Shown: positions 34,079-42,384 of the stretch, piece after piece
Layout of the letters: each line of letters starts with the position of its first letter
Position numbering within the stretch: the stretch's first letter is position 1
Source: Amycolatopsis taiwanensis DSM 45107
GTDB lineage: Bacteria; Actinomycetota; Actinomycetes; Mycobacteriales; Pseudonocardiaceae
Assembly (NCBI RefSeq): GCF_000519205.1
Contig: NZ_JAFB01000005.1
Coordinates: 101,724 to 165,723 of the forward strand
Length of the DNA: 64,000 nucleotides
Direction of reading: 5' to 3'
Made by a program: the position numbers and the translations under genes
The notes under the pieces: model-generated
What the model was told of the DNA's origin: nothing
Database searches by the model: none
What the model saw: only the letters and a program-made list of their open reading frames with translations

Positions 34079-35298
34079 CAGCAGCCGCGAACGCCATCCC
34101 GCCGCTGACCGACGAGTCCGCTGTGCTCGCCTGGACGGCCCGGATGCGCCGGCAGCATCCCGTCTGGCAGGGGCCCTTCGGGGGCTGGCACGTGTTCCGC
34201 CACGCCGACGTCCGAACGGTGTTGCGCGACACCGACTCCTTCTCTTCGGACCTGTCGCGGGTGGTTCCCGGGATGCCCCCACGGGCGCCGGGCATGGTCA
34301 CCCAGTTCGACCCTCCCGAGCACCGTGAGCTGCGCGGAGTGCTCAGCGCCGCCTTCACGCCCCGGTCGATCGCGGCGCTCGAACCGCGGATTCGAGAGGT
34401 GACCGGCCAACTGCTCGACGCGGCCGGCGACCGGTTCGAACTGGTCGAAGCGCTGACGCAGCCGCTGCCCATCACGGTGATCGCCGAACTGCTGGGGCTT
34501 CCTCCGCAGGACCACGGACTGTTCGCACGCTGGACCGCGGCGCTGTTCGAGATGCAGAACGGCGAATCACCGAGCGACCCGAGCATCGGCGACCACATTG
34601 GCGCCGTACTCGCCCCGCTGAGCCGCTATCTGGCCGAACGCTGCCGAGAACGCCGGACCGCGCCCGGCGACGACCTGATCAGCAGGCTGCTGACCGCAAG
34701 TTCTCCAGGACGCGCCCTCGACGACGAGGAAGCGACCAACTTCGCGGTGACGCTGCTCCTGGCCGGGCACATCACCACGACCGCCTTGCTGGGCAACATC
34801 GTGCGGACCCTCGACGAGCACCCGCAGGTGTGGGCCGACCTGCACGTCGACCCCACTCGGATCCCGCCCGTGATCGAGGAGGTCATGCGCTACCGGCCCT
34901 CCTTCCCCGCCCTCCAGCGCGCCACGGTCGCTCCGGTCGAGCTCAGCGGAGTCGCGGTGCCGGCCGGCGCCCTGGTGACGGCGTGGATCCTCGCCGCCAA
35001 CCGCGATCCCGACGCGCACGCCGACCCGGACCGATTCGACCCCGGCCGCGGCATCGGCGGCGCCGCCCAGTTGACCCTGGGCCACGGAGTGCATTTCTGC
35101 CTCGGCGCACCGCTGGCCCGCCTCGAAGCCCGTGTGGTGCTGGAGGAGCTCCTGAAACGCACCGAGCGTCTCGCCATCGACCACGACCGGGCCGACGAAA
35201 TGGTCTCGTTCGAGCAGGTCATCCTCGGGCCGCGACGCCTTCCGGTGATCACGCATCCGAGCCGGCCAGGTGACAAGGTCACGACTCCGAACAGCTAG
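34075..35298 (+). CDS. Cytochrome P450
   Basis: 407 aa soluble bacterial P450. The haem loop is LGHGVHFCLGAPLARLE, with the Cys ligand in the expected FGxGxHxCxG position. The ExxR pair is in EEVMRYRP. The I-helix reads LLLAGHITTTALLGN: the usual acid before the Thr is Ile. ATG start 34075 has GAGGGACAG upstream. No ferredoxin or reductase gene is adjacent. Likely regulated by the divergent TetR. Confidence 0.95.
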   Translation: MTAAANAIPPLTDESAVLAWTARMRRQHPVWQGPFGGWHVFRHADVRTVLRDTDSFSSDLSRVVPGMPPRAPGMVTQFDPPEHRELRGVLSAAFTPRSIAALEPRIREVTGQLLDAAGDRFELVEALTQPLPITVIAELLGLPPQDHGLFARWTAALFEMQNGESPSDPSIGDHIGAVLAPLSRYLAERCRERRTAPGDDLISRLLTASSPGRALDDEEATNFAVTLLLAGHITTTALLGNIVRTLDEHPQVWADLHVDPTRIPPVIEEVMRYRPSFPALQRATVAPVELSGVAVPAGALVTAWILAANRDPDAHADPDRFDPGRGIGGAAQLTLGHGVHFCLGAPLARLEARVVLEELLKRTERLAIDHDRADEMVSFEQVILGPRRLPVITHPSRPGDKVTTPNS

Positions 35299-35334
35299 CG
35301 CGTCCGCCCGTTCGAAGGACTGCGATACGGCGAA

Positions 35335-36939
35335 CTACCGCTGCGCGCGGCCGATGATCGCCTTGGTGTCGACGCGCGGAGGCAGAGTGCCGAAGGCCGC
35401 ACCCCAGTCGCCCCCGAGCCGGGACGCGCAGAAGGCGTCCGCGACGGCATGCGGAGCGTGACGCACCAACAGGGAACCCTGCAATACCAATGCCATCGAC
35501 TCGACCAACCGACGCGCCCGGAACTGAGCGTCCTCCACAGTGGACAATTCCTTGCGCAACGTGGCCACCGCGTCGTCGAGCCGGGCATCGGCACCGGCGG
35601 CCAGCTCGACCTCGGCGAAGAACGCCTCGACCGATTGGGGCTGCTTTCCCATGGCGCGCAAGGCATCCAGCGCCGCGACGTTGCCGGAACCCTCCCAAAT
35701 GGACAGCAGCGGCACCTCCCGATAGAGCCGCGGCATGCCCGAGTCCTCGACATAACCGTTGCCGCCAAGGCATTCCAGCGCCTCGCCCACGTGCACCGGT
35801 CCACGCTTGCACACCCAGTACTTCGTCACCGCGAGCGCCAGGCGCCGGAAGTCCTGTTGCGCGGGGTCGGCGGTGGCGCCCGCGAGCCGCATCGCCACCG
35901 TCGTGGCGGCCTCGGACTCGACCACCAGGTCCGCCAGCACGTTGGCCATTGCGGGCTGGTCGAGGAGGTACTCGCCGAACGCGCGGCGGTGCACGGCGTG
36001 GTGCACGGCCTGCACAATCGCTTGCCGCATCAGGGAAGTCGTGCCGAGCACGCAGTCGAGGCGGGTGTTGTTGACCATCTCGATGATGGTCGGCACGCCC
36101 CGGCCCTCCTCGCCGACCAGCCAGCCGACCGCGCCGTCGTACTCGATCTCGGACGACGCGTTGGACCGGTTGCCCAGCTTGTCCTTCAAGCGCTGCAAGA
36201 AGATCCGGTTCCGCGAGCCGTCGGGCAGCACGCGCGGCAGCAGGAAGCACGACAGGCCGCCGGGGGCCTGCGCCAACGTCAGGAACAGGTCCGACATCGG
36301 GGCAGAGGTGAACCACTTGTGCCCAGTCAGCACATAGGCGTCGCCGGACGGGGTCGCCGTGGTCGTGTTGATGCGCACGTCCGAGCCGCCCTGCTTCTCG
36401 GTCATCGACATGCCCGCGATCAACCCGCGTTTGGTGGTGGGCACGCGCAGCCCGAAGTCGTACTCCGGCGCGGCGAGCAGCGGCTCGTAGACCGCGGCCA
36501 GCTCCGGGTTGAAGCGCAGGGCGGAAATGGCCGAGTACGTCATGGAAATCGGGCAGATATGGCCGGCCTCGGCCTGGTTCCACACGATCACCTTGGCCGC
36601 GCGTGCGACATGCGCGCCTGCCCGGTCGTCCCGCCACGGCGTCGCGTGCAGGCCGTGGCCGACCGCGACCCGCATCAGGTCGTGCCAGTGCGGGTGGTAC
36701 TCGACCTCGTCGATCCGGTGCCCGTAACGGTCGTGCGTACGCAGCTTCGGCGGGTTCTCGTTGGCGAGTCGTCCCCACTCCTGGCCCTGCTCGCTCCCGG
36801 CGAGACGGCCGAGTTCGTGCAGTTCCTCCTCGGCCCAGCCGGCGCCTTCCCGGTGCAAGGCGGCCAGCAACGCGGGATCGTCGGCGACGTCGTGGACCAG
36901 CGGCGGCACCTGGTTGGTCACTTCGTGCGTGTCAGGCAT
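35335..36939 (-). CDS. Acyl-CoA dehydrogenase, AidB-like (isovaleryl type)
   Basis: 534 aa from ATG 36939. Motifs: GMSMTEKQGGSDVRIN, GHKWFTSAPMSDLFL, LKDKLGNRSNASSEIE and ECLGGNGYVEDSGMPRLYRE, then PLLSIWEGSGNV. These match the AidB family closely, more so than the 2727-4445 paralogue. E. coli AidB protects DNA in the alkylation response; most homologues probably act on acyl-CoAs. Its start overlaps the stop of the upstream TetR gene by 8 bases, so they are co-transcribed. Confidence 0.9.
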   Translation of the reverse strand: MPDTHEVTNQVPPLVHDVADDPALLAALHREGAGWAEEELHELGRLAGSEQGQEWGRLANENPPKLRTHDRYGHRIDEVEYHPHWHDLMRVAVGHGLHATPWRDDRAGAHVARAAKVIVWNQAEAGHICPISMTYSAISALRFNPELAAVYEPLLAAPEYDFGLRVPTTKRGLIAGMSMTEKQGGSDVRINTTTATPSGDAYVLTGHKWFTSAPMSDLFLTLAQAPGGLSCFLLPRVLPDGSRNRIFLQRLKDKLGNRSNASSEIEYDGAVGWLVGEEGRGVPTIIEMVNNTRLDCVLGTTSLMRQAIVQAVHHAVHRRAFGEYLLDQPAMANVLADLVVESEAATTVAMRLAGATADPAQQDFRRLALAVTKYWVCKRGPVHVGEALECLGGNGYVEDSGMPRLYREVPLLSIWEGSGNVAALDALRAMGKQPQSVEAFFAEVELAAGADARLDDAVATLRKELSTVEDAQFRARRLVESMALVLQGSLLVRHAPHAVADAFCASRLGGDWGAAFGTLPPRVDTKAIIGRAQR

Positions 36940-37525
36940 TCCGGCTCCCAAGGGCTCGCAGGATGAACGGCCGGAGTTCGGCGGCCGTGTCGTCGTTGGT
37001 GGTCAGCGGTCCGACGAGCATCTCGGTCACGGCGCCGACCAGCGCCGCCGCGGTGAACACGGCGTCCTGGGGCGGCAGCAGGCCGGTCCGGACGCCCTCG
37101 CCGATGTGCTCGGCGGCAACATCGCGAAACACTCGGCGGAAGACGACGCGCTCGGCTTCGATCGGCGGATCGACAGGCTCGGCAAGCAGCGCGTAGGCCC
37201 GGCGCGGCGCTTTCAGCGCACGCTTGGCGAAAGTCTCGAAAACGGCGGCGACCCGGTCGACCGGATCGCCGGGCAGTGCCGCGGCTTCCCGCACGGCCGC
37301 CACCTCACGGCCGACCACTCCGCGGAACAGCTCGACGACCAGTTCGGCCTTGCCGGGAAAGTGCCGGTAGACGCTGCCGGTGGCGATGCCCGCCCGCTCC
37401 GCGACGGCCGCGACCGAGCAGCCCGCGTATCCCCGCTCCGCCAGCAGTTCGGCGGCGGCACGAAGGACCGCGGCGCGCTGAGCGTCCAGGCGCGCCTGAA
37501 CCTGGGGAGTCCGCCGGTACGGCAC
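36932..37525 (-). CDS. TetR-family regulator
   Basis: 197 aa from GTG 37525. AQRAAVLRAAAELLAERGYAG, VAAVAERAGIATGSVYRHFPG is a textbook TetR HTH. The C-terminal domain is of the type with a YALLAEPVDPPIEAERV stretch. Operon with the AidB-like gene downstream. A 7-7-7 dyad just upstream (37531-37551) is the likely operator. Confidence 0.92.
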   Translation of the reverse strand: MPYRRTPQVQARLDAQRAAVLRAAAELLAERGYAGCSVAAVAERAGIATGSVYRHFPGKAELVVELFRGVVGREVAAVREAAALPGDPVDRVAAVFETFAKRALKAPRRAYALLAEPVDPPIEAERVVFRRVFRDVAAEHIGEGVRTGLLPPQDAVFTAAALVGAVTEMLVGPLTTNDDTAAELRPFILRALGSRNA

Positions 37526-37530
37526 GCAAC

Positions 37531-37551
37531 AAGTGAACCACCGATTCACTT
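37531..37551. promoter_or_regulatory. TetR operator, AAGTGAA-N7-TTCACTT
   Basis: Perfect 7-bp inverted arms with a 7-base spacer (CCACCGA), five bases before the TetR GTG start. Binding there would block the promoter or initiation of the TetR/AidB-like operon. Confidence 0.65.
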
Positions 37552-37586
37552 CTTCGTGCAATAGGCAACAACGGGCAAACCGGGAC

Positions 37587-37643
37587 GTGGACACGCGGGA
37601 CGGGAACGTGGGACACGCGCGACGGGAGTGTGGGACACGCGCT
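37587..37643. repeat. GTGGGACACGCG repeat, second site
   Basis: Two full and one partial unit of the same 21-22-bp repeat as at 13535-13700 (GTGGGACACGCGCGACGGGA). It lies upstream of the TetR promoter, between it and the DUF742 gene end. Confidence 0.8.
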
Positions 37644-37651
37644 ATGAGTGC

Positions 37652-38203
37652 TCAGAGCCGCTGCAGGCCGTCGAGGACGCGCCGCATCAGAGCCATCGGC
37701 GGCCGTCCCTCGGCGGTGCGCTCGGTGCCGTGGATGTGTATCAGCGCCATGTCGGCCATGTCGGAGAGCAGCACCCGCGCGACCCCGAGCGGCACGGACA
37801 GGAGCGCGGCGACCTCGGCGACCGACCGCGGCGCGACACACAGTGCCCGCACCGGCTGGTACTCGGCGCCCAGCGCCGACCCCTCCCACACCGCGTCCGC
37901 GCGCAACGACACCAGGGTTTCCAGCCGCAACTCGTACGAGGAATGCGTACGGCCACGGGTCAGCACATACGGGCGGACCCGCGGGCCGGAAATCTCCTCG
38001 TTCTCGACGTGCCGGCTCCAGTCCGTCCCGGCCGGCTGCCCATATGGCGGGGGGCGCTCCGCTGCGGCCGGGTCCAGTGGCCAGTGTGGTGCGGGCGACG
38101 CCTCGGGTTGCTGGGGCTCGGCCGGCTCGGATGCAGGGAACCGAGCCCCGGCCCTCGCGGGCACCGGCTCGTCAGCCGGTCCGGTGCCAGCACGTATACC
38201 CAT
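37652..38203 (-). CDS. DUF742 protein, outside a conservon
   Basis: 183 aa. Residues 1-70 are Pro/Ala-rich and disordered. From about 75: RVRPYVLTRGRT, LRLETLVSLRA, RALCVAPRSVAEVAALLSVP and LGVARVLLSDMADMALIHIH, the DUF742 domain (winged-helix-like). DUF742 usually sits in four-gene conservons with a sensor kinase, a Roadblock protein and a small GTPase; none of those is adjacent here. Its gene lies downstream of a repeat and near etfD on the same strand. Confidence 0.88.
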   Translation of the reverse strand: MGIRAGTGPADEPVPARAGARFPASEPAEPQQPEASPAPHWPLDPAAAERPPPYGQPAGTDWSRHVENEEISGPRVRPYVLTRGRTHSSYELRLETLVSLRADAVWEGSALGAEYQPVRALCVAPRSVAEVAALLSVPLGVARVLLSDMADMALIHIHGTERTAEGRPPMALMRRVLDGLQRL

Positions 38204-38291
38204 GATCTCGCCTCAGGTGTGCAGGTCGCAGTGCCCCCGACGGCGTCGGCTGCGGGGACAGAATAACGTGCATGCCCGCCCTGTCGAGTCG

Positions 38292-40526
38292 TCAGCGGGT
38301 TTCGAGCGGGTCGGCCTCCGGTGTTGGCAATACGTCAAATTTGCCGGCGGCGCCGGGCGAGGTCTGCGGACCGCGTTTCACCGCCGAGAGCAGCAGTTGT
38401 GAAACATCCACGACCTCCACTCGTTCGCTCGCCTGCCCGTCGCTCTGGCGGGCCGTGACACCGTCGGTCAGCATCACGCGGCAGAACGGGCAACCGGTCG
38501 CGATCTTCGATGCCGCCGTGCCCAGCGCCTCGTCGACGCGGTCGACGTTGATCCGCTTCCCGATCTTCTCTTCCATCCACATGCGCGCGCCGCCCGCACC
38601 GCAGCACATCGACCGGTCCCCGTGGCGTGGCATCTCCCGGAACTGCACGCCCGACGCGCCGATCAGCTCACGCGGCGCCTCGTAGACCTTGTTGTGCCGG
38701 CCCAGGTAGCACGGGTCGTGGTAGGTGACGTCCTCGGCGATCGGCGCGACCGGGACGAGCCGCTTCTCGCGCACGAGCCGGTTCAGCAGCTGGGTGTGGT
38801 GCACGACCTCGTACTGGCCGCCGATCTGCGGATATTCGTTGGCGAGCGTGTTGAAGCAGTGCGCGCAGGTCACCACGATCTTGCGCTGGTCGCGTCCCTC
38901 GAACACCGAGTTGAGCACCTCGACGTTCTGCTGCGCGAGCATCTGGAACAGGAACTCGTTACCCGCGCGACGGGCCGGGTCACCGGTGCAGGTCTCCTCG
39001 GGGCCGAGCACGGTGTACTTCACGCCCGCGATGTGCAGGAGTTCGGCCACGGCACGGGTGGTCTTCTTGGCGCGGTCCTCGAAGGCGCCGGCGCAGCCGA
39101 CCCAGAACAGGTATTCGGCGTCACCGAGGTCTCCGTCGAACACCGGCACTTCGAAGTCGAGATCCTCGGCCCAGGCGAGGCGGTCCTTGGCGTTCTGCCC
39201 CCACGGGTTGCCCTTGTTCTCCAGGTTCTTGAACATCCCGTTCAGCTCGCTCGGGAAGTTCGACTCGATCATCACCTGGTAGCGGCGCATGTCGACGATG
39301 TGGTCGACGTGCTCGATGTCGACCGGGCACTGCTCGACACAGGCGCCGCAGGTGGTGCACGACCACAGCACATCCGGGTCGATTACGCCGAGCTCTTCCG
39401 GACCGCCGACGAGCGGGCGCTCGGCCTCGGCCAGCGCCAGCACGTCCAGGCCCGCGTGGCCGTCGGTCAGGCCGACCTCCTCGCCGGCCATGTCCTTCCG
39501 GCCGCCCGCGAGCAGGTACGGCGCCTTCGCGTAGGCGTGGTCACGCAGCTGCGTGATGACCAGTTTCGGCGAGAGCGGCTTGCCGGTGTTCCACGCGGGG
39601 CACTGCGACTGGCAGCGGCCGCATTCGGTGCAGGTGGTGAAGTCCAGCCAGCCCTTCCAGCTGAAGTCCTCGACCCGGCCGGCGCCGAACACGTCCTTCT
39701 CCGGGTCGGCCTCCTCGAAGTCGAGCGGCTTTCCCGCGCTCATCATCGGCTTGAGCGCGCCGAGTGCCACGTCGCCGTCGGCCTCCCGCTTGAAGTAGAT
39801 GTTGAAGAACGCGCTGAACCGGTGCCAGGCCACTCCCATGGTCAGCGTGCGGCTCACCACGGCCAGCCAGACGGTGCCGGAAAGCAGCTTGATCAGCGCG
39901 GTGATGCTCACCGCGGCGGCGCTGGCCGGAAGGAGCGCGGCGAGCGGTTTGGTGACGAAGCTGCTCCACAGCGCGGGGTCCTCGATCCCGCTGGAGATCT
40001 TGAACGCCTTGACGCCGAGGATGCCGAGGCCCTCGAGGATCACCACGGTTTCCACGAAGTAGGCCTGCCGGAAGTTGGACCCGGCGAAGCGGGAGAGCCG
40101 GTCCGCTCGGCGCGGATGGTTGCGCTGCCGGATGACGACCAGGGCCACGCCACCGAGCACCGTGCCCAGTCCGAGCAACTCGGTGAGCAGCAGCCACGGC
40201 TCCCACGCGCCGAAGACCGGCCAGTGGAAGTGCGGCTGGAAGGTCTCGCCGTAGGCCTCGAACCAGGCGAGGAAGCCGATCAGGAAGCCCCACATCACGA
40301 GCCAGTGCCACGGGGCGACGTGCCGGAACTTGTTCATCCGGGTGTGCGCCGCGAACTCCTTGACCAGGGTGCACAGCCGCGGCCAGAAGGGACCGTTGCG
40401 GGTGGCGTCGGGTTGTCCGAGCCGGATGATCCGCACCATGCGCCAGACACCGGCGCCGAACATGATCCAGGCGGCGATGCTGGTGGCGACCCCGATCACC
40501 CCGAGCACGACCTGCAGAACGCCCAT
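38292..40526 (-). CDS. etfD: Membrane Fe-S oxidoreductase, EtfD-like
   Basis: 744 aa. Residues 1-250 hold about five membrane helices with a nitrate-reductase-γ-like layout and conserved His (WHWLVMWGF). Two 4Fe-4S motifs follow (CTECGRCQSQCP and CTTCGACVEQCP), then two CCG domains (YLFWVGCAGAF ... CAHCFNTL; HDPCYLGRHN ... CCGAGGARMW). It matches Rv0338c, shown in M. tuberculosis to take electrons from acyl-CoA dehydrogenases via ETF for fatty-acid β-oxidation. Two acyl-CoA dehydrogenase genes in this window could feed it. Confidence 0.9.
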   Translation of the reverse strand: MGVLQVVLGVIGVATSIAAWIMFGAGVWRMVRIIRLGQPDATRNGPFWPRLCTLVKEFAAHTRMNKFRHVAPWHWLVMWGFLIGFLAWFEAYGETFQPHFHWPVFGAWEPWLLLTELLGLGTVLGGVALVVIRQRNHPRRADRLSRFAGSNFRQAYFVETVVILEGLGILGVKAFKISSGIEDPALWSSFVTKPLAALLPASAAAVSITALIKLLSGTVWLAVVSRTLTMGVAWHRFSAFFNIYFKREADGDVALGALKPMMSAGKPLDFEEADPEKDVFGAGRVEDFSWKGWLDFTTCTECGRCQSQCPAWNTGKPLSPKLVITQLRDHAYAKAPYLLAGGRKDMAGEEVGLTDGHAGLDVLALAEAERPLVGGPEELGVIDPDVLWSCTTCGACVEQCPVDIEHVDHIVDMRRYQVMIESNFPSELNGMFKNLENKGNPWGQNAKDRLAWAEDLDFEVPVFDGDLGDAEYLFWVGCAGAFEDRAKKTTRAVAELLHIAGVKYTVLGPEETCTGDPARRAGNEFLFQMLAQQNVEVLNSVFEGRDQRKIVVTCAHCFNTLANEYPQIGGQYEVVHHTQLLNRLVREKRLVPVAPIAEDVTYHDPCYLGRHNKVYEAPRELIGASGVQFREMPRHGDRSMCCGAGGARMWMEEKIGKRINVDRVDEALGTAASKIATGCPFCRVMLTDGVTARQSDGQASERVEVVDVSQLLLSAVKRGPQTSPGAAGKFDVLPTPEADPLETR

Positions 40527-40629
40527 GTTCCAGTGGACCTTTCATCCTTGCGTAGCACGAACTACTGATGAGTAATCCATGAGACGCCGTGACGTCCCCC
40601 GGTTGTGGCGTACAACTCCCTCGATTCTA

Positions 40630-40641
40630 GGACGATCGTTC
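40630..40641. promoter_or_regulatory. Dyad upstream of SMR/TetR operon
   Basis: GGACGATCGTTC, an almost perfect 12-base palindrome 15 bases upstream of the SMR GTG. Probable site for the TetR protein encoded by the second gene of the pair. Shares ACGATCGTT with the 29535 palindrome. Confidence 0.45.
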
Positions 40642-40656
40642 AGGTAGTTTGGTGGC

Positions 40657-40980
40657 GTGCCTTACCTGCTGCTCGCCCTCGCGATAGCCGCCGAGGTGTC
40701 CGCCACCGTCTCACTGAAGCTCTCCGACGGGTTTTCGAAGCTCGTTCCGTCGATCGTGGTCGTCGCCGGCTACGGGGTCGCCTTCGTCGCGCTGGCGGCG
40801 GTGCTCAAGGCGGGCCTGCCGGTCGGCGTGGCGTATGCGTTGTGGGCGGCCATCGGGGTCGCTGCGGTCGCCTTGATCGGCGTGTTGTTCCTGAAGGAGC
40901 CGATCAACCTGACGATGATCGGCGGGCTGGTGCTGGTGATCGCGGGTGTCACGCTGATCGAACTGGGGGCCGCGAAATGA
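40657..40980 (+). CDS. SMR-family multidrug efflux protein
   Basis: 107 aa, four membrane helices, the standard SMR size. The essential membrane Glu is at residue 13 (LALAIAAEVSATVSLKLSDGF), then VAYALWAAIGVAAVALIG with the conserved WxG-type segment, and FLKEPINLTMIGGLVLVIAG. Proton-driven efflux of cationic drugs as a dual-topology dimer. GTG start. Overlaps the TetR gene by ATGA at 40977-40980. Confidence 0.93.
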   Translation: MPYLLLALAIAAEVSATVSLKLSDGFSKLVPSIVVVAGYGVAFVALAAVLKAGLPVGVAYALWAAIGVAAVALIGVLFLKEPINLTMIGGLVLVIAGVTLIELGAAK

Positions 40981-41540
40981 AGATGCAGCAGCGGGACGGG
41001 CGCAAGGCACGCGGCGAGCGGCGACGCCAGGAGATCATCGACGCGGCCCTTCGCGTGATCGAGCGGGACGGGGTGGCCGGCGTCACCCACCGCACGGTCG
41101 CGGCCGAGGCCGGGGTGCCCACGACCTCGACGACCTACCACTTCGCGACCCTCAACGACCTGCTGATCGCGACGCTGATCTCGTGTGCGCAGGACATGGC
41201 GACCGAGGTGTACTGGATGATCGACCGGGCGAGGTCACGGGGTAGCCGGGGCGCGGACGAGGTCGCCACGCTGCTCGCCTCGGCGCTGGGCCCCCGCCGC
41301 GGCCGGACCATGGCGGAGTACGAGCTCTACCTGCTGGCCGCGCGCCGCCCGGAGCTTCGCCCCGCCGCCCGGCGCTGGCTGGACGTGCTGACCTCGATGG
41401 TGCGACCCGACGACCTGGTGGCGCTGCGGGCCTTCCTGGCCGGCATCGACGGGCTGTTGATCCAGGGCCTGATCGACGACGAGCCACCGAGCGCCGAGGA
41501 ACTCCGCCCCGTCGTCGACTACCTCCTGAAACCGCACTGA
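40977..41540 (+). CDS. TetR-family regulator of SMR efflux
   Basis: 187 aa. RRQEIIDAALRVIERDGVAG, HRTVAAEAGVPTTSTTYHFA is the HTH. The ligand domain is short. Translationally coupled to the SMR gene, so it probably senses the exported compound. Its last 69 bases are partly duplicated at 42266-42333. Confidence 0.9.
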   Translation: MKMQQRDGRKARGERRRQEIIDAALRVIERDGVAGVTHRTVAAEAGVPTTSTTYHFATLNDLLIATLISCAQDMATEVYWMIDRARSRGSRGADEVATLLASALGPRRGRTMAEYELYLLAARRPELRPAARRWLDVLTSMVRPDDLVALRAFLAGIDGLLIQGLIDDEPPSAEELRPVVDYLLKPH

Positions 41541-41678
41541 GACCTCGCCCGTTCTGCTCCCGTTGTGCTCGGCGCCAACCGGCAACCACGATTCCCTGGT
41601 AGGCGTTGGGGGGACCGATGAATTCGGAGTGACGTGACGGTCTACCCCAGTAGGACAGACCACACGAAGGAGCCGTCG

Positions 41679-42263
41679 ATGACCGATCTGACCGACCTTG
41701 GCCCCGCCGCCGGCCAACTCGCGGACCTGCTGGCGAACATCGCCGATGAACAGCTCACCGCACCGACCCCGTGCACCGCGTACACCCTGGGCGACTTGAT
41801 CGACCACGTCGGTGGCCTGTCTCTGGCGTTCACCGCCGCAGCCGCGAAGGACTTCTCGTTGACCAGCGCGGGACCGTCCGGCGACGCGGCCCGGCTACCC
41901 GACGACTGGCGCACCACCTTCCCCGCGCGGCTGACCGCGCTGGCCGAGGCCTGGCGGGACCCGGCGGCCTGGGAAGGCATGACGCAGGCCGGTGGCGTCC
42001 AACTGCCCGGCCCGGTGGCCGGCAACGTCGCGATGAACGAGCTTGTGGTGCACGGCTGGGACATCGCCAAGGCCACCGGGCAGCCGTTCCGGAGCGACCC
42101 CGCCTCGCTGGCGGCCTGCCTGGAGTTCGTGTCCATGGCAGCGACCAAGGAACCCGACGCCGGCAGCCCGTTCGGCCCGATCGTCGAGGTGCCTGCCGAC
42201 GCGACGCCGCTGGACAAGCTCATCGGCCTCACCGGCCGCAACCCGGCCTGGCCAGCGGAATAA
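41679..42263 (+). CDS. TIGR03086-family (DinB/maleylpyruvate isomerase-like) protein
   Basis: 194 aa from ATG 41679 with AAGGAG six bases upstream. TAPTPCTAYTLGDLIDHVGG carries the first metal His, GNVAMNELVVHGWDIAKATG the later pair (H in VVHGWD). This four-helix metal-binding fold is shared with mycothiol-dependent maleylpyruvate isomerase and DinB-like enzymes, so a mycothiol transferase is plausible. Flanked by a 68-bp duplication of the TetR gene end. Confidence 0.88.
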   Translation: MTDLTDLGPAAGQLADLLANIADEQLTAPTPCTAYTLGDLIDHVGGLSLAFTAAAAKDFSLTSAGPSGDAARLPDDWRTTFPARLTALAEAWRDPAAWEGMTQAGGVQLPGPVAGNVAMNELVVHGWDIAKATGQPFRSDPASLAACLEFVSMAATKEPDAGSPFGPIVEVPADATPLDKLIGLTGRNPAWPAE

Positions 42264-42265
42264 AC

Positions 42266-42333
42266 GGTCCTGATCGACGACGAGCCACTAGGCGCCGACG
42301 AGTTCCGCCTTGTCCTCGCACCCGCTGAAACCG
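42266..42333 (+). pseudogene. Duplicated 3'-end fragment of the TetR gene
   Basis: CCTGATCGACGACGAGCCAC and the following 48 bases align with 41466-41534, ending in the same CTGAAACCG. The reading frame LIDDEP-GA-EFR is kept but no start exists. The two copies are 800 bases apart and bracket the TIGR03086 gene. Confidence 0.8.
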
Positions 42334-42356
42334 TTCTGAACTGCGAAAAGCATCAA

Positions 42357-42378
42357 GTCATCAAAATCGTGATAGACT
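42357..42378 (+). promoter_or_regulatory. vapBC promoter-operator
   Basis: GTCATCA-AAATCG-TGATAGAC is an inverted repeat with one extra base. It overlaps a -10-like TAGACT (42373-42378), seven bases from the GTG at 42385. The mRNA would therefore be leaderless, and a VapBC complex bound here would repress it. Confidence 0.5.
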
Positions 42379-42384
42379 AGGCTG

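Noticed and set aside
31380-35298. Natural-product gene cluster around the FAD monooxygenase and P450
   Set aside because: No synthase, ligase or carrier genes are nearby, and each enzyme has its own divergent regulator, so these look like separate detoxification or catabolic units.
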